64,000 bases of DNA from Perca fluviatilis (taxonomy: Eukaryota > Chordata > Actinopteri > Perciformes > Percidae). The translations under genes were made by a program, and so were the position numbers. The stretch is taken from the NCBI RefSeq assembly GCF_010015445.1, contig NC_053119.1, forward strand, positions 10,834,550 through 10,898,549. Direction: 5' to 3'. Of this stretch, positions 40,926 through 59,171 are shown piece by piece. Position 1 is the stretch's first letter; each line of letters opens with the position of its first letter. The notes under the pieces are model-generated. The model saw nothing but the letters and a program-made list of their open reading frames with translations, did no database searches and was not told where the DNA came from.

Positions 40926-43009
40926 GGTTAGAGATGCATATAGCCGCACTGACATGGTATGTAAGGCATTGACCTCATCCTGGTATTGTCTTACATGAAG
41001 CCCTGAGCACTGCAGCAGCAGGTTTGAGCGTGATGGGACTGCTCAAGCAAGGACACTGGGATCCAGTGGCAACAACAACAAAGCCATTTTTCGTAAAGCC
41101 ATCAATTCACAAGGTCAGACTAAACAGAAATGTGGGTCAGTGGGCTTGTGGATTGAAATGATTTTCTGCAGTTTACAGTAGATGGACTGAGAGTCTTTAA
41201 GCCCCTCCCTAAGTCTGCTGATGAGCTTATCTTCATGATCTAATACGGACTTCATCATCAGAGCTTGTAGATTACGATAAATATGTGAGAAAAGTGATTG
41301 GATGTCAGTTTGTATAAAAAAAAAGGTCATCTACGAGTTGTTTTGCCATTAAAAAAAATAAAGAGGCCACGTCCGTGTGAGGACGGTGTGGTACATAAAT
41401 GTAGCGCTTGATTCGCTCAAAAAGTGTTGCCTCTGAACACAACCCAGCCAGCAATTACGCCACAACATAATTGAGAAAACAATTTAGAACTATATGAACT
41501 TAAATTCTAGAAGACAGGGTCGGCTATTTCAACTAAGGTTGCGTCCACATCTGAATCCGTTCAAACAAGCTCATTTTGTTTAGGTGATTCCCAGTCAGCT
41601 TCCAATCATACTTAAAGCAGAAATTTCTTTTGTAATAGTAGACATGCGATTTTAGCATGACTTCAACGGTTAAATTACAATTAAATCCATGTGCTGATCA
41701 TCAACTGTCAAGTAAGTGATCTTTTAAGTCGCCTATATAATGTATTTCATTTGGCAACTGGGATTGCAGAGACTTTACCTGATGAATCAGAAAGTGAAAA
41801 GAGCTTAAAACAGCCATTTCTCATTAAAAATGGAGTGAAATTTAGTAATCCCTAGCTATTCCCCCATAATATTACAGTACAAAACACATCTTTTCCAGCC
41901 TGTTTCTACCTGTTTTCTTCATTGAAAGGCTACAATATATCATTTTTGTCTTGATCCAGATCAAACAAACCAAACTGCAGGTGTGAAAGCACTAAAGAGA
42001 AGAACCTCTCCCACCCTCTGATCTGCTCAGTCACATCAATGCACCAAAGTGAATCAAATTACGTGAACCTGCAAAGGGTTTAAACTCTGGCTTGGAATGA
42101 GTGACCACTTCTTAAATATCTTATTCTATTCTGTTAACTATTCCATTCTATTCTTTTCACAAATACTTTCCACACTATATCACCTCATTAAATGTCAGTT
42201 CTCCCATTAACTCTCAGTGGAGCAGCTCCGGCCATCTGGGACATGGACGGAGCATTGTTTTTTCCTCTTTCTGGATAAAGAGTGTGTATGGAAAACAGGC
42301 CCGAGTGGTTCAGATGGACAGCCTATGATGTTGAAGGAGCAGCAACCAAAAAATGAAATGAAATGCCTACTCCAGAAGTATCGATAGTGTCTTTTAGAAA
42401 CAGCTTTAGAAAAAGAGGCTTTCATTTCATATTAATTATTTAAATGAATGAAATTCCTCTTCAAGTACCCTTATCCTTGCGTGTGATTGATGTTGTGATG
42501 TTTATATTGCCTGTGACTGGATAGAAACAGTCACAGTGGATGCTTTATTCTGCCGTGACATCTTCATCTGTCACACACGTTTTAAAATGAAGCGATTCGG
42601 AGTTGATTTTCGAGCTGCTCCGCTTCGGTCACAAAGCATGTTCGCTGGGCAGCTGGAGCTGTCAAAGCAATGTTTTCAGTCCTGCTCTCAAGAGCTTTGC
42701 CACTTACGTAATAACCTGAATGAAATGTTAATGTCAGCAAAGTTGACATCACATTAAGGGAATTCTTCTCCTGACTGAATCAGCAGCCGGGGGAGTCAGA
42801 CTGCACATCACCTGCATGATGTGGGAAGCACTTGTCGGTTCTGGCATTTCACAATAATGCACCTGTAAGGACTTCCCTGCGGCATTTCATGAACATTGCA
42901 CATGCATGTCACAGGCAGCCACGGCTCCTCGGTGCTCTGGCAGAAGGGAGGAGGAGGGTGGGTCACCTCTCCATGCTTTTAGGCTGGTGGACAGAGACCT
43001 CAGGGGAAC

Positions 43010-43040
43010 TGCTGGTCTGGTCTGGTCTGGTCTGGTCTGT
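43010..43040. repeat. (GGTCT)n tandem repeat
   Basis: Five to six copies of a 5-bp unit GGTCT. Confidence 0.95.
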
Positions 43041-43456
43041 CCGAGGCCATGAAGGCCTGTTTTAACATGTCTCGCTGACTAAACACAACCTAACCCAACA
43101 GAAGCCTGGGTAACAAAGCTACTTTGTTTGTTCCTGCTTTACGGATTCTCAAAACTCTAAACTTAGTGATGGTATGAAATTCACATAAAAAGATACCAAA
43201 TAGGTAAAGCCACCTGATCTAATGCTAGTAATGCTCTTATTCTGTGGATTTAACCATGCCATTATGTCTTTACCTACCCCAGGCTATTTCTCCTCATTCT
43301 CTACATTATATTAAAACACTTTATTTTGTAAAGCAATTTGGAACGCAATGGTTTTCTGTTTTAAAGCCTACATGTAAAGGCTTCATTATTTATGCTCTGT
43401 ATAAATAAACATTAACATAACATGTTTTCACTCAAAACAGTCTAGCCAAATCTTAA

Positions 43457-43795
43457 CAAGAGCTGCAACTGCCAACTATTGACAGTGTTGGTTTATCGGT
43501 TGATTTTCTACCAGAATAATAAATTCCATTGTTTGGTCAATACAACAGTAGAGATGCCCAAACTGACATCTTCAATCTGCTTGTTTTGTCCGACAAACAG
43601 TCCAAAACCAAAATATATTTAGTTTAATATCATACACGACTAAGCAAGCCAGCATATATTCACATTTAAGGAGTTGATACCAGTAAATGTTTGGCCTTTT
43701 TTTTTTTTTTTTTAACCTAAAAATGACTTAAGTTGCAGATACATTTTCTGCCTATCGAGTCATCGAATACTTGACTAATCAATTCAGCTCTAACC
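43457..43795. mobile_element. hAT-like MITE (CGATTAAT family, copy 7)
   Basis: It starts AGAGCTGCAACTGCCAACTA, contains CTTGTTTTGTCCGACAAACA and CAGTCCAAAACCAAAATAT, and ends ACTAATCAATTCAGCTCTAA. A T-rich run of about 21 bp interrupts it near 43698. Confidence 0.65.
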
Positions 43796-44404
43796 ATGAC
43801 AATGTAAAGATGCACATTTTAGTTATAGGACAATAGTGTGTATTAGTTTGTCTGTGGCGGTTTGTTATGATCAAGAGAAGATCACGCAGTAGCCTTTTCA
43901 CCAAACTACAGTAACCTCCATCCATTGCAACACACTGAACATCCTGGTGTCCAGCTGTAAGAAAAAAAAAAAATGCCTCAGCCATGCCCATGCCCCATCA
44001 GGCCCCATCAGGCAGCAGCAGTGTGATGTAAGCAGCCCTAAAGTCGTCTCACACACATGACGAAAAATGTCACAACCGTCCGTCACAGCTCTCAACACAA
44101 CATAGCAGTGTAGTAATGGGACACACACACAAAAAGCTCTGCAGCCTTTACAGCGCAATTCAAAGCTCCAACGTCCCTCTGCGACAGTGAACCCAACCAG
44201 CACCGCTCTAGTCGGATGGTTCGAGCTCCACAGTCTAATCATCCGTTTATACCAGTGCGTCACGTTTATTGCTGCGGCCGCTGCACCGTGTCAAGACGCC
44301 ACAGACACAAACTGCAGCCCAGATGTGGCGTCCAGCATACACCAGGCAACATCTGTAACTGCACATTTACGCATTATGTAAGAAAACACCGTGACATTTA
44401 TCCG

Positions 44405-44480
44405 AGGCGGCGGCGGCGGCGGCGGCAGAGGTGGCGATGGAGGGGTGAGGTGAGGAGGGAGGAGGGGGGGGAGACTAGAG
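44405..44480. repeat. (CGG)n trinucleotide run and purine-rich block
   Basis: A run of about seven CGG units at 44407-44426 is followed by GGTGGCGATGG and then a nearly pure G/A block to about 44472. It sits about 300 bp inside the predicted MYO9A intron 1, at the edge of the CpG-rich zone. It would read (CCG)n in the MYO9A transcript. The arginine-rich ORF across it is an artefact of the repeat. Confidence 0.8.
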
Positions 44481-44758
44481 CCCTGGGTGCGTACAGGGGC
44501 AGCGGGAGTTTTTTTTTTTACCATGTCGGTCCGTTTCTTTCATAACCATACATGTTACGTGGTCTGAGATTACATTTGAATGGGGCGCAGGAGGCTGCAG
44601 CTGATGTTAAATTGACAGACAGACAGAGAGAGAGACAGACAGACAGACAGCGAGCTTTGACATTACCCACACCGAGCTCTGTTGGTCCCGTTTTACTGAC
44701 AGCTACATGTAAATGTAAATAATGTAAGGACTTAAAAAGGGGGGAAATGGGGGCTTAC

Positions 44759-45120
44759 CTTCTCCACTGTGACTTCAGTCCGCTGCTCCGTAAACCTCCC
44801 CGCTATAAAGCCTCTTTTTCTGACGAGGAAGAGCAGCCTCCTGTCCAACAACTCAGGCTGGTTTTACCGCAGGGAAACGCTGTCGTGCTTAACAGTCCGC
44901 AGCCCGTATCCCGCTGCACGAATCTCCAAATGTGCTGTAGATATGACCTGTTTCTTTCTGTTTTCCTTCTCTGTGTGTGCGTGTCGTAGTCCTGAGAGCT
45001 TCTGTTTGGAGTCCTCTCGTCACGTCGTCCTCCCACAGCTCCCCTCTCTCTGCTCTCTCTCCTTTTTCTTCTCGTCTACAATCGCTTGCCCTGTCGTACC
45101 GAGCGTGCACTCGCACTGCG
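44759..45120 (-). other. MYO9A: Predicted non-coding exon 1 of MYO9A
   Basis: On the minus strand a consensus donor, AGAAG|GTAAGC, ends an exon at 44759 (plus GCTTAC at 44753-44758). It lies inside the only strongly CpG-rich stretch upstream of the MYO9A coding exon, and no long ORF runs through it in that sense. A non-coding first exon followed by a long intron and a large ATG-bearing exon fits the acceptor seen at 9393. The 5' end is not visible; 45120 is a guess based on where CpG content falls. It could instead belong to an unrelated non-coding transcript; cDNA would settle it. Confidence 0.5.
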
Positions 45121-45190
45121 CGTCCACGTAAGGCCGGTATAGGGTGGGAGCTGGGCTGCATCACAATGTTATCGGTGGGTGGGATTTGGG
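44880..45190 (-). promoter_or_regulatory. CpG-rich probable MYO9A promoter
   Basis: This stretch is clearly richer in G+C and CpG than its surroundings (for example CGTCACGTCGTCC near 45019 and GAGCGTGCAC near 45101). It contains TTACGTGG on the minus strand near 45125, an E-box/CRE-like motif, and long C/T-rich runs. It directly precedes the predicted exon 1. Promoter status is inferred from composition and position. Confidence 0.5.
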
Positions 45191-45359
45191 AGCACCCTCC
45201 TGTGTGAAATAACAGTAATTGTTTTCAAGTGAATTGACAAATCAATTAAGATTTTTTTTTTTTTTTTGTAAACAGAGTGATCATGTAGGATTTGATAGCA
45301 AGCATTGTCGCTCAGCACGAGTGTGGGGTGTGGCCAAAACTGTGGACACCCCCATCCTC

Positions 45360-45435
<76 letters not shown>
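45360..45435. repeat. (CA)n microsatellite
   Basis: An uninterrupted CA tract of about 75 bp, roughly 240 bp upstream of the predicted MYO9A promoter. Confidence 0.98.
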
Positions 45436-45437
<2 letters not shown>

Positions 45438-45693
45438 GATGCATGGAGGAACCATAGAGGGAAGAACCAGAATGTAAATATTGATGGCAATGTTGGTTGG
45501 TCGGTTAGCAACCACTTTGATAAAACTAATGTAACCCAATTACTATTGGATGGATTGCTAAGATAAGATAGACTTCATTGACCCCACACTAGAGAAATTC
45601 CCATAAAATTGAAATGAAATGAAATGATGAATGAATGAATAATATTTTGTACAATCATTCATGCTCCCCAGAGGATGACACTTTTTTTTTTTT

Positions 45694-45905
45694 AAGATTA
45701 TTTTTTGGGCATCCTAGGCCTTTAGTTGTCCCCTTTCAACTCTTGAGCTGTCCTGTCAGCTTAAGAGTTGAAAGGGGAGAAAGTGGGGGAATGACATGCA
45801 GCAAAGGGCTGCAGGTTGGAATCAAACCCTCGGCTGCTGCGGCAAATACTGAGCCTCTGTTCATGTGGCGCACGCTCAACCAGGTGAGCTTCCCTGGCGC
45901 TCCAT
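45694..45905 (-). mobile_element. tRNA-derived SINE, family A, copy 4 (inverted)
   Basis: Reading the minus strand: head with box A-like CCTGGTTGAGCGTGCGCCAC, box B remnant, GCAGCCCTTTGCTGCATGTC and a C/T-rich segment. Two copies of an AACTCTTGAG/CTTAAGAGTT motif near 45738-45770 form a short hairpin in its tail. Confidence 0.65.
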
Positions 45906-46742
45906 GATGACACCTTTTAATGTTGGTGATCCCCAGATGTTTTGATGGCGTTTTGGTGCCAGTATTCATGGTCCCAACAGGACTTTTATGGAGTAATTAT
46001 GTGACTTAATTATAAGAATGTGTAACAGGTTATTTCCTCTTTGAGACGTGTTGACAACAAGCTCCCTGTGAGTCAATACTCCCCTTACACAACACACCTC
46101 CTTGTTAAAGTGGATTTGTCAGTTGAAAGGTCAGTGTTGTTTCATTTTCGTTATCACCGTGGGGGTGTTCAGTGAAATTCAACTCTTTTTGAGGTGCATA
46201 GAAATAACACACTTTGTTGGATCTAATAAGAGAAGATTCAGCAGCAGACCTCAGTTAAACTGCTCCAGGGCTGCTTACTCTCAACAGACAATACCTCTGC
46301 TAGCAGGTGATTGACACTCTTTACCATCAAGTGTGTATGAGGGAAACCGATTACACACACTCCGGTGGCGGGTTTGAAAACATCCCACCTGTTTTTCATG
46401 GGATCGGTTTCCAGTCTGGTGACATATTTACCAGCCAGACATTTTGAAAAGGAAATCCTCCCTTCGGCCCTGAAAGTTGGAATCCAACTCCACGTCGAGG
46501 GGCCCTCGGCGTGCACATTCAGGCCAGCGTCAGCGTCCAAAATGACAGGAGCTTCTCATAAAATAACAGAGACAGTAGCTGAGGGTAGAGGGTGGGCTGC
46601 TGGAGACAATAGACTGGAAAGGTTGAAAAAGTGGAGAACATAGCCAGCTCTTCTGTCAACTGGGAAACCGAGATGGGATGGGAAAAAAAAAAACTTGAAA
46701 ACAGAGACAACAAGAGTGTGACATTTGGACATTTTTTAAATT

Positions 46743-46788
46743 GTGAAATCCCAGCGGAAATCCCAGCGGAAATCCCAGCGGAAATCCA
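46743..46788. repeat. 12-bp tandem repeat (GAAATCCCAGCG)
   Basis: Three full units and a partial fourth, perfect in the full units. Confidence 0.95.
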
Positions 46789-47317
46789 CGTGCAAAAGTG
46801 GGTGTCAATACATTGTGCCATTTCAAATTTTAATATATTTGGCCCTTAAACTGCTCTTGAGCTGTCTTTGTCCCCAATGAACCCAACCTAAATTACATTA
46901 ATCACTTACATCCAGAAATAGCAATATTATTCTTTAGGGTTGAGAAACTCATGCCCCACCTGACACATGACACATTCAGTCCGATACCTGTCTCAGTTCC
47001 CAGCAATGAATCCTTGGAAATGCCACAACTTCACAATTCCCAGCTAGTTATTGTTCAGCGTCACAGTTTCCTAATTAATGTATGTCTCATGATAAAGCTG
47101 GGAAGACTTTTTGACTCATGAAACCACAAACAAAAATAGAACTGACAAAAAGTAGATTCACTAGGCACAGTCTTTGCTTGATATTTTCTTGGTCATGTAG
47201 GAAATAACACACATGGACCAACTGATCCTTTCCCAGATTCAAAACACCAAGTGGATAAAGACTGACTATCTTTTACATGTCGTTTTGATTTATATAAACA
47301 GTATAAACGACATTCAC

Positions 47318-47936
47318 TTAAAGCCCGAGACACACCAAGCCGATAATCGGCCGTAGGACAGTCTGGGGAGGTCAGTGACTCAAGTCTGTTCGGTGTGTCC
47401 CGTGCCGTCGCCCGTTGGAGGAGCTGTCGGCCTTCATTTTGGCCGACCTGACATGTTCAGTCGGAGGCAGGGCAGCCGGGACTCATCCGGAAATGGCGAG
47501 CGGAATGAACGTGACTAGAGTCTCTCAAAATCTGACCAAAATCTTTTAAACTGACATTTGTTGAGCTGAAATGACAGATTCAGCAACTGCATGGCCTATT
47601 TCTCACTTAAAATGTTTTCAGAAACATGTTTCAGTGAACTATTTTAGTACAATATGAGATCGTATTCTGAACGGCCGCCATGACAGTCTGGCTTTGAATT
47701 TCCAGAGAAAACAAACCCATGTGACGCGTTTGTCCAATCAGCTGCTGGTTTTCATTTCTTGGGCAACAATACAGAGTAGTGCCACCTGCTGCTATGGAGA
47801 CGTATAACATTTCTCAAGTCGGTGTCGCCTCAGTGTGTTCCGAGGCAGTTTTTTGGACCTCGGGGACCCGACTGATCTTTCCGACTGGCTTTTCTGTCGA
47901 CGGGCGGCTGTCTGGTTGATGTGTCTTGGCTATTAA
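47318..47936. mobile_element. TTAA-flanked MITE, 619 bp
   Basis: TTAA at 47318-47321 and 47933-47936. The left arm AAGCCCGAGACACACCAAGC is roughly inverted to the right arm ending GATGTGTCTTGGCTATTAA, with mismatches. The GGCCGACC/GTCGG motifs are repeated inside. It is non-coding. Its right TTAA is also the left TTAA of the next MITE. Confidence 0.65.
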
Positions 47937-48160
47937 AGGTGCTCTAAGTGATGTGACGCGTTTTTTAGGCTACGTGGGGCAGGTTGGCGCGGTTTGTTTT
48001 TGTTGCCGTTTGTGGAGCCTGGGCTGTCTTCAGAGACCGCGTTTTTTTACAGTGTGTTCAGGGGGACAGGCAGCTGGCGGCTAGTGAGGAGATGTTTTCT
48101 GTATGTGACGAAAAATGTTGTAGCCTAAAAAACGCGACACATCACTTAGAGCACCTTTAA
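47933..48160. mobile_element. TTAA-flanked MITE, 228 bp, with about 41-bp inverted repeats
   Basis: TTAA at 47933-47936 and 48157-48160. The arms read AAGGTGCTCTAAGTGATGTG and then CGCGTTTTTTAGGCTAC in from each end, with a single A/T difference, so they are nearly identical and the insertion is probably young. The interior is about 145 bp with no ORF. It is of piggyBac/Kolobok type by target site. Confidence 0.9.
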
Positions 48161-48187
48161 GATGAAGATAATGTTATGAAGATAGAA

Positions 48188-48420
48188 ACATGTGGCTCAG
48201 TGGTAGAGCGGTCGCCTGCAATCGGAAGGTTGGTGGTTCGATCCCTTACCTTGCAGTCCCACGTCGAAGTGTCCTTGGGCAAGACGCTGAACCCTGAGTT
48301 GCCCCCGGTGCCCCCCATCGGAGTGTGAATGTTGTACGGCAGTGTGTGAATGTTGAATGGTTCCTGTATTATGTACTTTTACTAAAGTGCTGACATTAAG
48401 ACTAGAAGACTAAGTACCTT
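48188..48420 (+). mobile_element. tRNA-derived SINE, family B, copy 1
   Basis: Good internal Pol III boxes: box A TGGCTCAGTGGTAGAGCGG from 48193 and box B GGTTCGATCCC at 48235-48245. The body follows, with AGTGTCCTTGGGCAAGACGC, CCCCCGGTGCCCCCCATCGG and repeated GTGTGAATGTTG. The same family, inverted, is at 62873-63185. A functional tRNA is unlikely because the anticodon arm is degenerate and the 3' half runs into the SINE body. Confidence 0.85.
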
Positions 48421-48607
48421 GTTAGCATTATCTGGGCGCCTAAAATGCTACTGTTATAAGAGTTAACAGTGATGCTACTGGCTGGTGTAGTTTTATGGTG
48501 AAAGTTAGCTTCAGCTAGAGAGCTAAAAAGGTGGTTCGTGTTACACTAGCTACAGTCCTCTTGATGCACGTAAAAGTGAAATTTTGCAGGGAGAGAGAGA
48601 GAAAGAG

Positions 48608-48610
<3 letters not shown>

Positions 48611-48660
<50 letters not shown>

Positions 48661-48685
48661 CCGTGCGTGCGTGCGTGCGTGCGTT
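48611..48685. repeat. (GT)n and (GCGT)n array
   Basis: A GT tract (48611-48659) next to about five GCGT units. A GA-rich run precedes it. Confidence 0.96.
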
Positions 48686-50599
48686 TGTGTGTAAATGTTT
48701 GTTTTATCTGTGGATCCATGCCAGTCTCCTATATTTCACTTGGGGGCTGGCTGGGCACCTTTTGCCACTGCAGTGAGTTTTATAGAGGCCAATAAAAAAT
48801 CCCTTTTGAAGCTGGCCTCAAGCACTGGCAGCTAAATAACGTTATAAATGTTGTAAATTATAATTACAACATAAGCCCCGTTAGTGATAACAGACAATTA
48901 GAGGCCAGAGGAGATGGATAGTTCACATCCATCACTCAGCCGTAAGCCTGGATGTCAAAACAATGTGGGAGATTACTCCTGAGAAGTCATAGGATAGATG
49001 TTTTGGGTTCAGCTCAAATCTTAAAAAGTACAGTCTACAGTGAGAACAATGTGAGTGCTGTGTCAGAGGCCCTTAAAAGATAAATATGGTGAAGTAGCTA
49101 TAAACTCAGTCTTCATGCAGATCCAGGAGGATCTTTGAGCCAGCTCTGCAGCGGGGGTGTACTAAACAAATCAAAACACAGTATCCTCCTCATCACTGAA
49201 TAAACAGTGCGGTGTTATGGGTTGTTTATTGAGGTGTTGCAGCTGCAACACGCTACATCCCTGCGCCAATCCTCAGAGAACAATGTGAGGATGTGATTAT
49301 TTTTGATAATCTCAAGGTAAGCGGCCAGGCTGTGGCAACGCTCGGCTGTATAACCGAGAGGAAAACCTCAAACAAGAAACAAAGAGGTTTGTTCTACAAT
49401 GCTACAGAACTCTATGTCTTTTCGACTCATTCGACCATTGTGATTTTTTCGAAAATATAAAGTATCCAATTTGTAGAATGAACCAAGTTTTGACAAAACA
49501 AGCTTGAGGTGTCAAAGTCTATTTAGTAGCTGTCCTGGATCATCACATTATCTTCAGGTGGCGTTTTCCAGATGTCAGGAAATTGCAGATGTTGACGTTT
49601 CTATTTTGAGAAAATATGTATTCAGGTCTGAGCAGGATTTGGAAAAAAGTCAGCAGACTGACTTGGCTGGCAGCAGAGATGTCAGAGATGTGTCATTATT
49701 TCATTAGAATCATGACGTGTGCTTCGTTTGATGTTGAATGAAAATGATTGGAACAAGCATTGGAAACCCCCCTCTTCAGTTTCAGTAGCAACTCATTCAT
49801 TATCATAACCAGAAATCCTACTCTCTACCCAAGCCTTTTTTGAACCTATACTCAGTTCATAAAGCACTCAGTTTAACGTTTATTTCAGGATAAGTGACAG
49901 CAGTGAAAACATTTTGATTGGAATAAATAATAGGAAAATCCAAGCACTGAGCACACTGTCCAGTTGAAAAGCGACCACACAAGCACTATCACAGCCAAAC
50001 CAGAGAGGTCAGAGGTCAGAGGTTACAAAGAATAAAGAAGGTTACAAAGAAACTCCAAAGAGCTGATTCACTGCTTAGACATACAATCAACTTTGCTCAG
50101 CAACTTTAAGAACTTTTACACTGAAGATGATTGACTGGTCAGTTTTATAAAGTCATGGATATTTCCAGATGGAGTGCAGTAAATCCCGGTTCGGAGTGAA
50201 AGTAAATGGAGGGGGGGCCCCCTGGTGGTGAAAACGATTAGTTACACAAATACACAGCCTGCTCTTTAATAGGTTTTGCTTAACCTAAATAGGAAAGGAA
50301 AGTAGATACCAATCAAAACTAAAACTTCAGTCACAGGTTATAAATGTAAATATCAATAACTTTAGTTAGCATGTATCCAGCCGTATTGGGTATGCAGACT
50401 TTATATGGTAATTACCAGGTTTTATTCCCAATCTTTTGGACAAAATAATGAATTCCTCCATTGTATGTATGAGGGCTTAGGTTGTGTACAAAACATAGTT
50501 TCAATGTCAGCATTAGTGGCTGGTGATATGTAGAAAGTTTCAAAAGTAGTTTGGATGGAGAGAAGATAATAGAAAACTGTAGCTAACTGTTAAAATGTA

Positions 50600-50727
50600 G
50601 CACCTCTTTCATTTTTCCTGTCATGCAGCAGAGCAAAAATAGGCGCGCCTATATGCCGTCGACACAGCGCCTTGGCATTCTGTGATGTCATCAAAACGCG
50701 CCCTACAGAAAGCTCTTTAAGCGGTAG
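50600..50727 (+). promoter_or_regulatory. PSMA4: Probable PSMA4 core promoter and non-coding exon 1
   Basis: A GC-rich block about 500 bp upstream of the PSMA4 start codon contains the 14-bp palindrome ATAGGCGCGCCTAT (50639-50652), a CRE/ATF-like TGTGATGTCATCA (50681-50693) and a consensus donor GCGGTAG|GTAAGC that would end exon 1 at 50727. There is no TATA box at a convincing distance, as expected for a housekeeping gene. The transcription start is not fixed by the sequence. Confidence 0.6.
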
Positions 50728-51185
50728 GTAAGCGTGTTTATTTTTTATGAATACAGAGCATAGCGCTGTAATGTTTGAAGGTAACGTGTTTATTCTTGCT
50801 CCATGTGTGTAAGGTTTACAGAAAGACTGAGTCGCGTGCTCATGGTCAAAGCATCAATCAGCGGTGGATCAAATTCTGTTGATTCATCTCCGTTCATGTC
50901 AACGGTTTAACGACAGCCAAAGATGAGGCTTTTACTTACACTCTGAGCTAACCTCGTAAACCTGAACAACCTGAGATAATATAAGAGTTCAACACCAACC
51001 TCAGTCTGCGATCAGTACTAGTTAGCTAGCTAGCTGTTGGACACGATAGACGTCAGCGACTCTTAGTTTTATCCCTTTCACTTTCACAACGAGCCACAGA
51101 TGACCAAGCAAATATCTTCTTAATGTGTCAACGTTAACGTCTTCATTAGGACAGTCCGATGAACTTTGCATTTGTTTTCCCACAG

Positions 51186-51213
51186 TGGAAGAGTTTGACT
51201 GCAGTCGGCAAAA

Positions 51214-51216
<3 letters not shown>
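51186..51216 (+). other. PSMA4: PSMA4 exon 2: 31 nt, ends with the start codon
   Basis: An acceptor (TTTGTTTTCCCACAG, ending 51185) and a donor (ATG|GTGAGT) bound a 31-nt exon whose last three bases are the initiator ATG (51214-51216). No other coding base is in this exon. Context CAAAAATGG, with A at -3. The microexon-like boundaries are inferred from splice consensus. Confidence 0.75.
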
Positions 51217-58457
<7,241 letters not shown>

Positions 58458-58539
58458 TCTCTCTGCCCTACACTTTGTTGAGTTTTGTGTGTGAGAATGA
58501 ATGGGAGTTTTGAGGTATGTTTGCATTTGTGTTTCTTAA

Positions 58540-58545
58540 AATAAA
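58540..58545 (+). terminator. PSMA4: PSMA4 poly(A) signal AATAAA
   Basis: A canonical AATAAA 83 bp after the stop codon, followed by a GT/T-rich stretch (TTGTTTTGTTATCGTC) at 58566-58581. The 3' UTR would be about 100 nt. Confidence 0.85.
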
Positions 58546-58549
58546 TCCA

Positions 58550-59130
58550 GATGGTGAAATATTAACTTGTTTTGTTATCGTCTTAATCCGTTTCAAATGA
58601 ACTCATGTACATGCTCAATTTGTAGCGTTGTGGCTGAAACGTGTTCAAAATGCTTTATTCTGCTTTATTTATGGTCAAAACTAGTATTATTACTTTTCAA
58701 ATGGGAAGTGATCGAACTACAACTGGGAAGAAAAAAGCCGTGTCAACAAAAAGTTTAAAAGTGACCTATCCCTTCCACGATTTATATGGATTCACAGTTG
58801 AGATCAACATGGAATTAGAGCTAAATGTGTTTCTGTTCTAGGGCTGAGCAGATGGTCCTAATGTATTCTGCATGAATTGTGTAATGCATACTTAAACTGT
58901 TATGAAATAGGAGACCACGATTACACAATAATAAATATGTTCATATGTTTCAGTGGGCGTGCTGGATGTTTTCTAGCCTTGTTGTAAAAACGGGAAGTTT
59001 CTTTTAACTTCTCGTTTTAGCACCCCAGCACCCCCTGCCAAAAATATTTCCCCGCACCTCTGGGATGTGGACAACTGCCGAATGTGTAAATAAGCAGCTG
59101 TTCACAAAGTGAATATCAACTTAAGGTGCT
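58550..59130. other. Downstream flank of PSMA4
   Basis: Unique A/T-rich sequence. I see no gene or repeat that I can name. Confidence 0.7.
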
Positions 59131-59171
59131 GAAACAGTGCATTCAGGAAGTATTCAGACCCCTTAGACCCC

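Larger units (their letters stand above)
45121..50600. other. Intergenic region between MYO9A and PSMA4
   Basis: No coding exon was recognised on either strand. It holds a CA array (45360-45435), an inverted family A SINE, a 12-bp tandem repeat at 46743-46787, two abutting TTAA MITEs and a family B SINE (47318-48420), and a TG array at 48611-48659. Bases 46850-47310 and 48800-50600 show nothing I can identify beyond A/T-rich unique sequence. Confidence 0.7.

Noticed and set aside
44216..44545. Arg-rich frame at the CpG-rich segment
   Set aside because: The arginines come from the CGG run; no domain or splice support.
48191..48262. Functional tRNA gene
   Set aside because: Box A and B are present but the anticodon arm does not fold cleanly and the sequence continues into a SINE body that is repeated, inverted, at 62873-63185.
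45121..50600. Shared bidirectional promoter for MYO9A and PSMA4
   Set aside because: The two predicted starts are about 5.5 kb apart, with SINEs and MITEs between them, so a single shared core promoter is unlikely.
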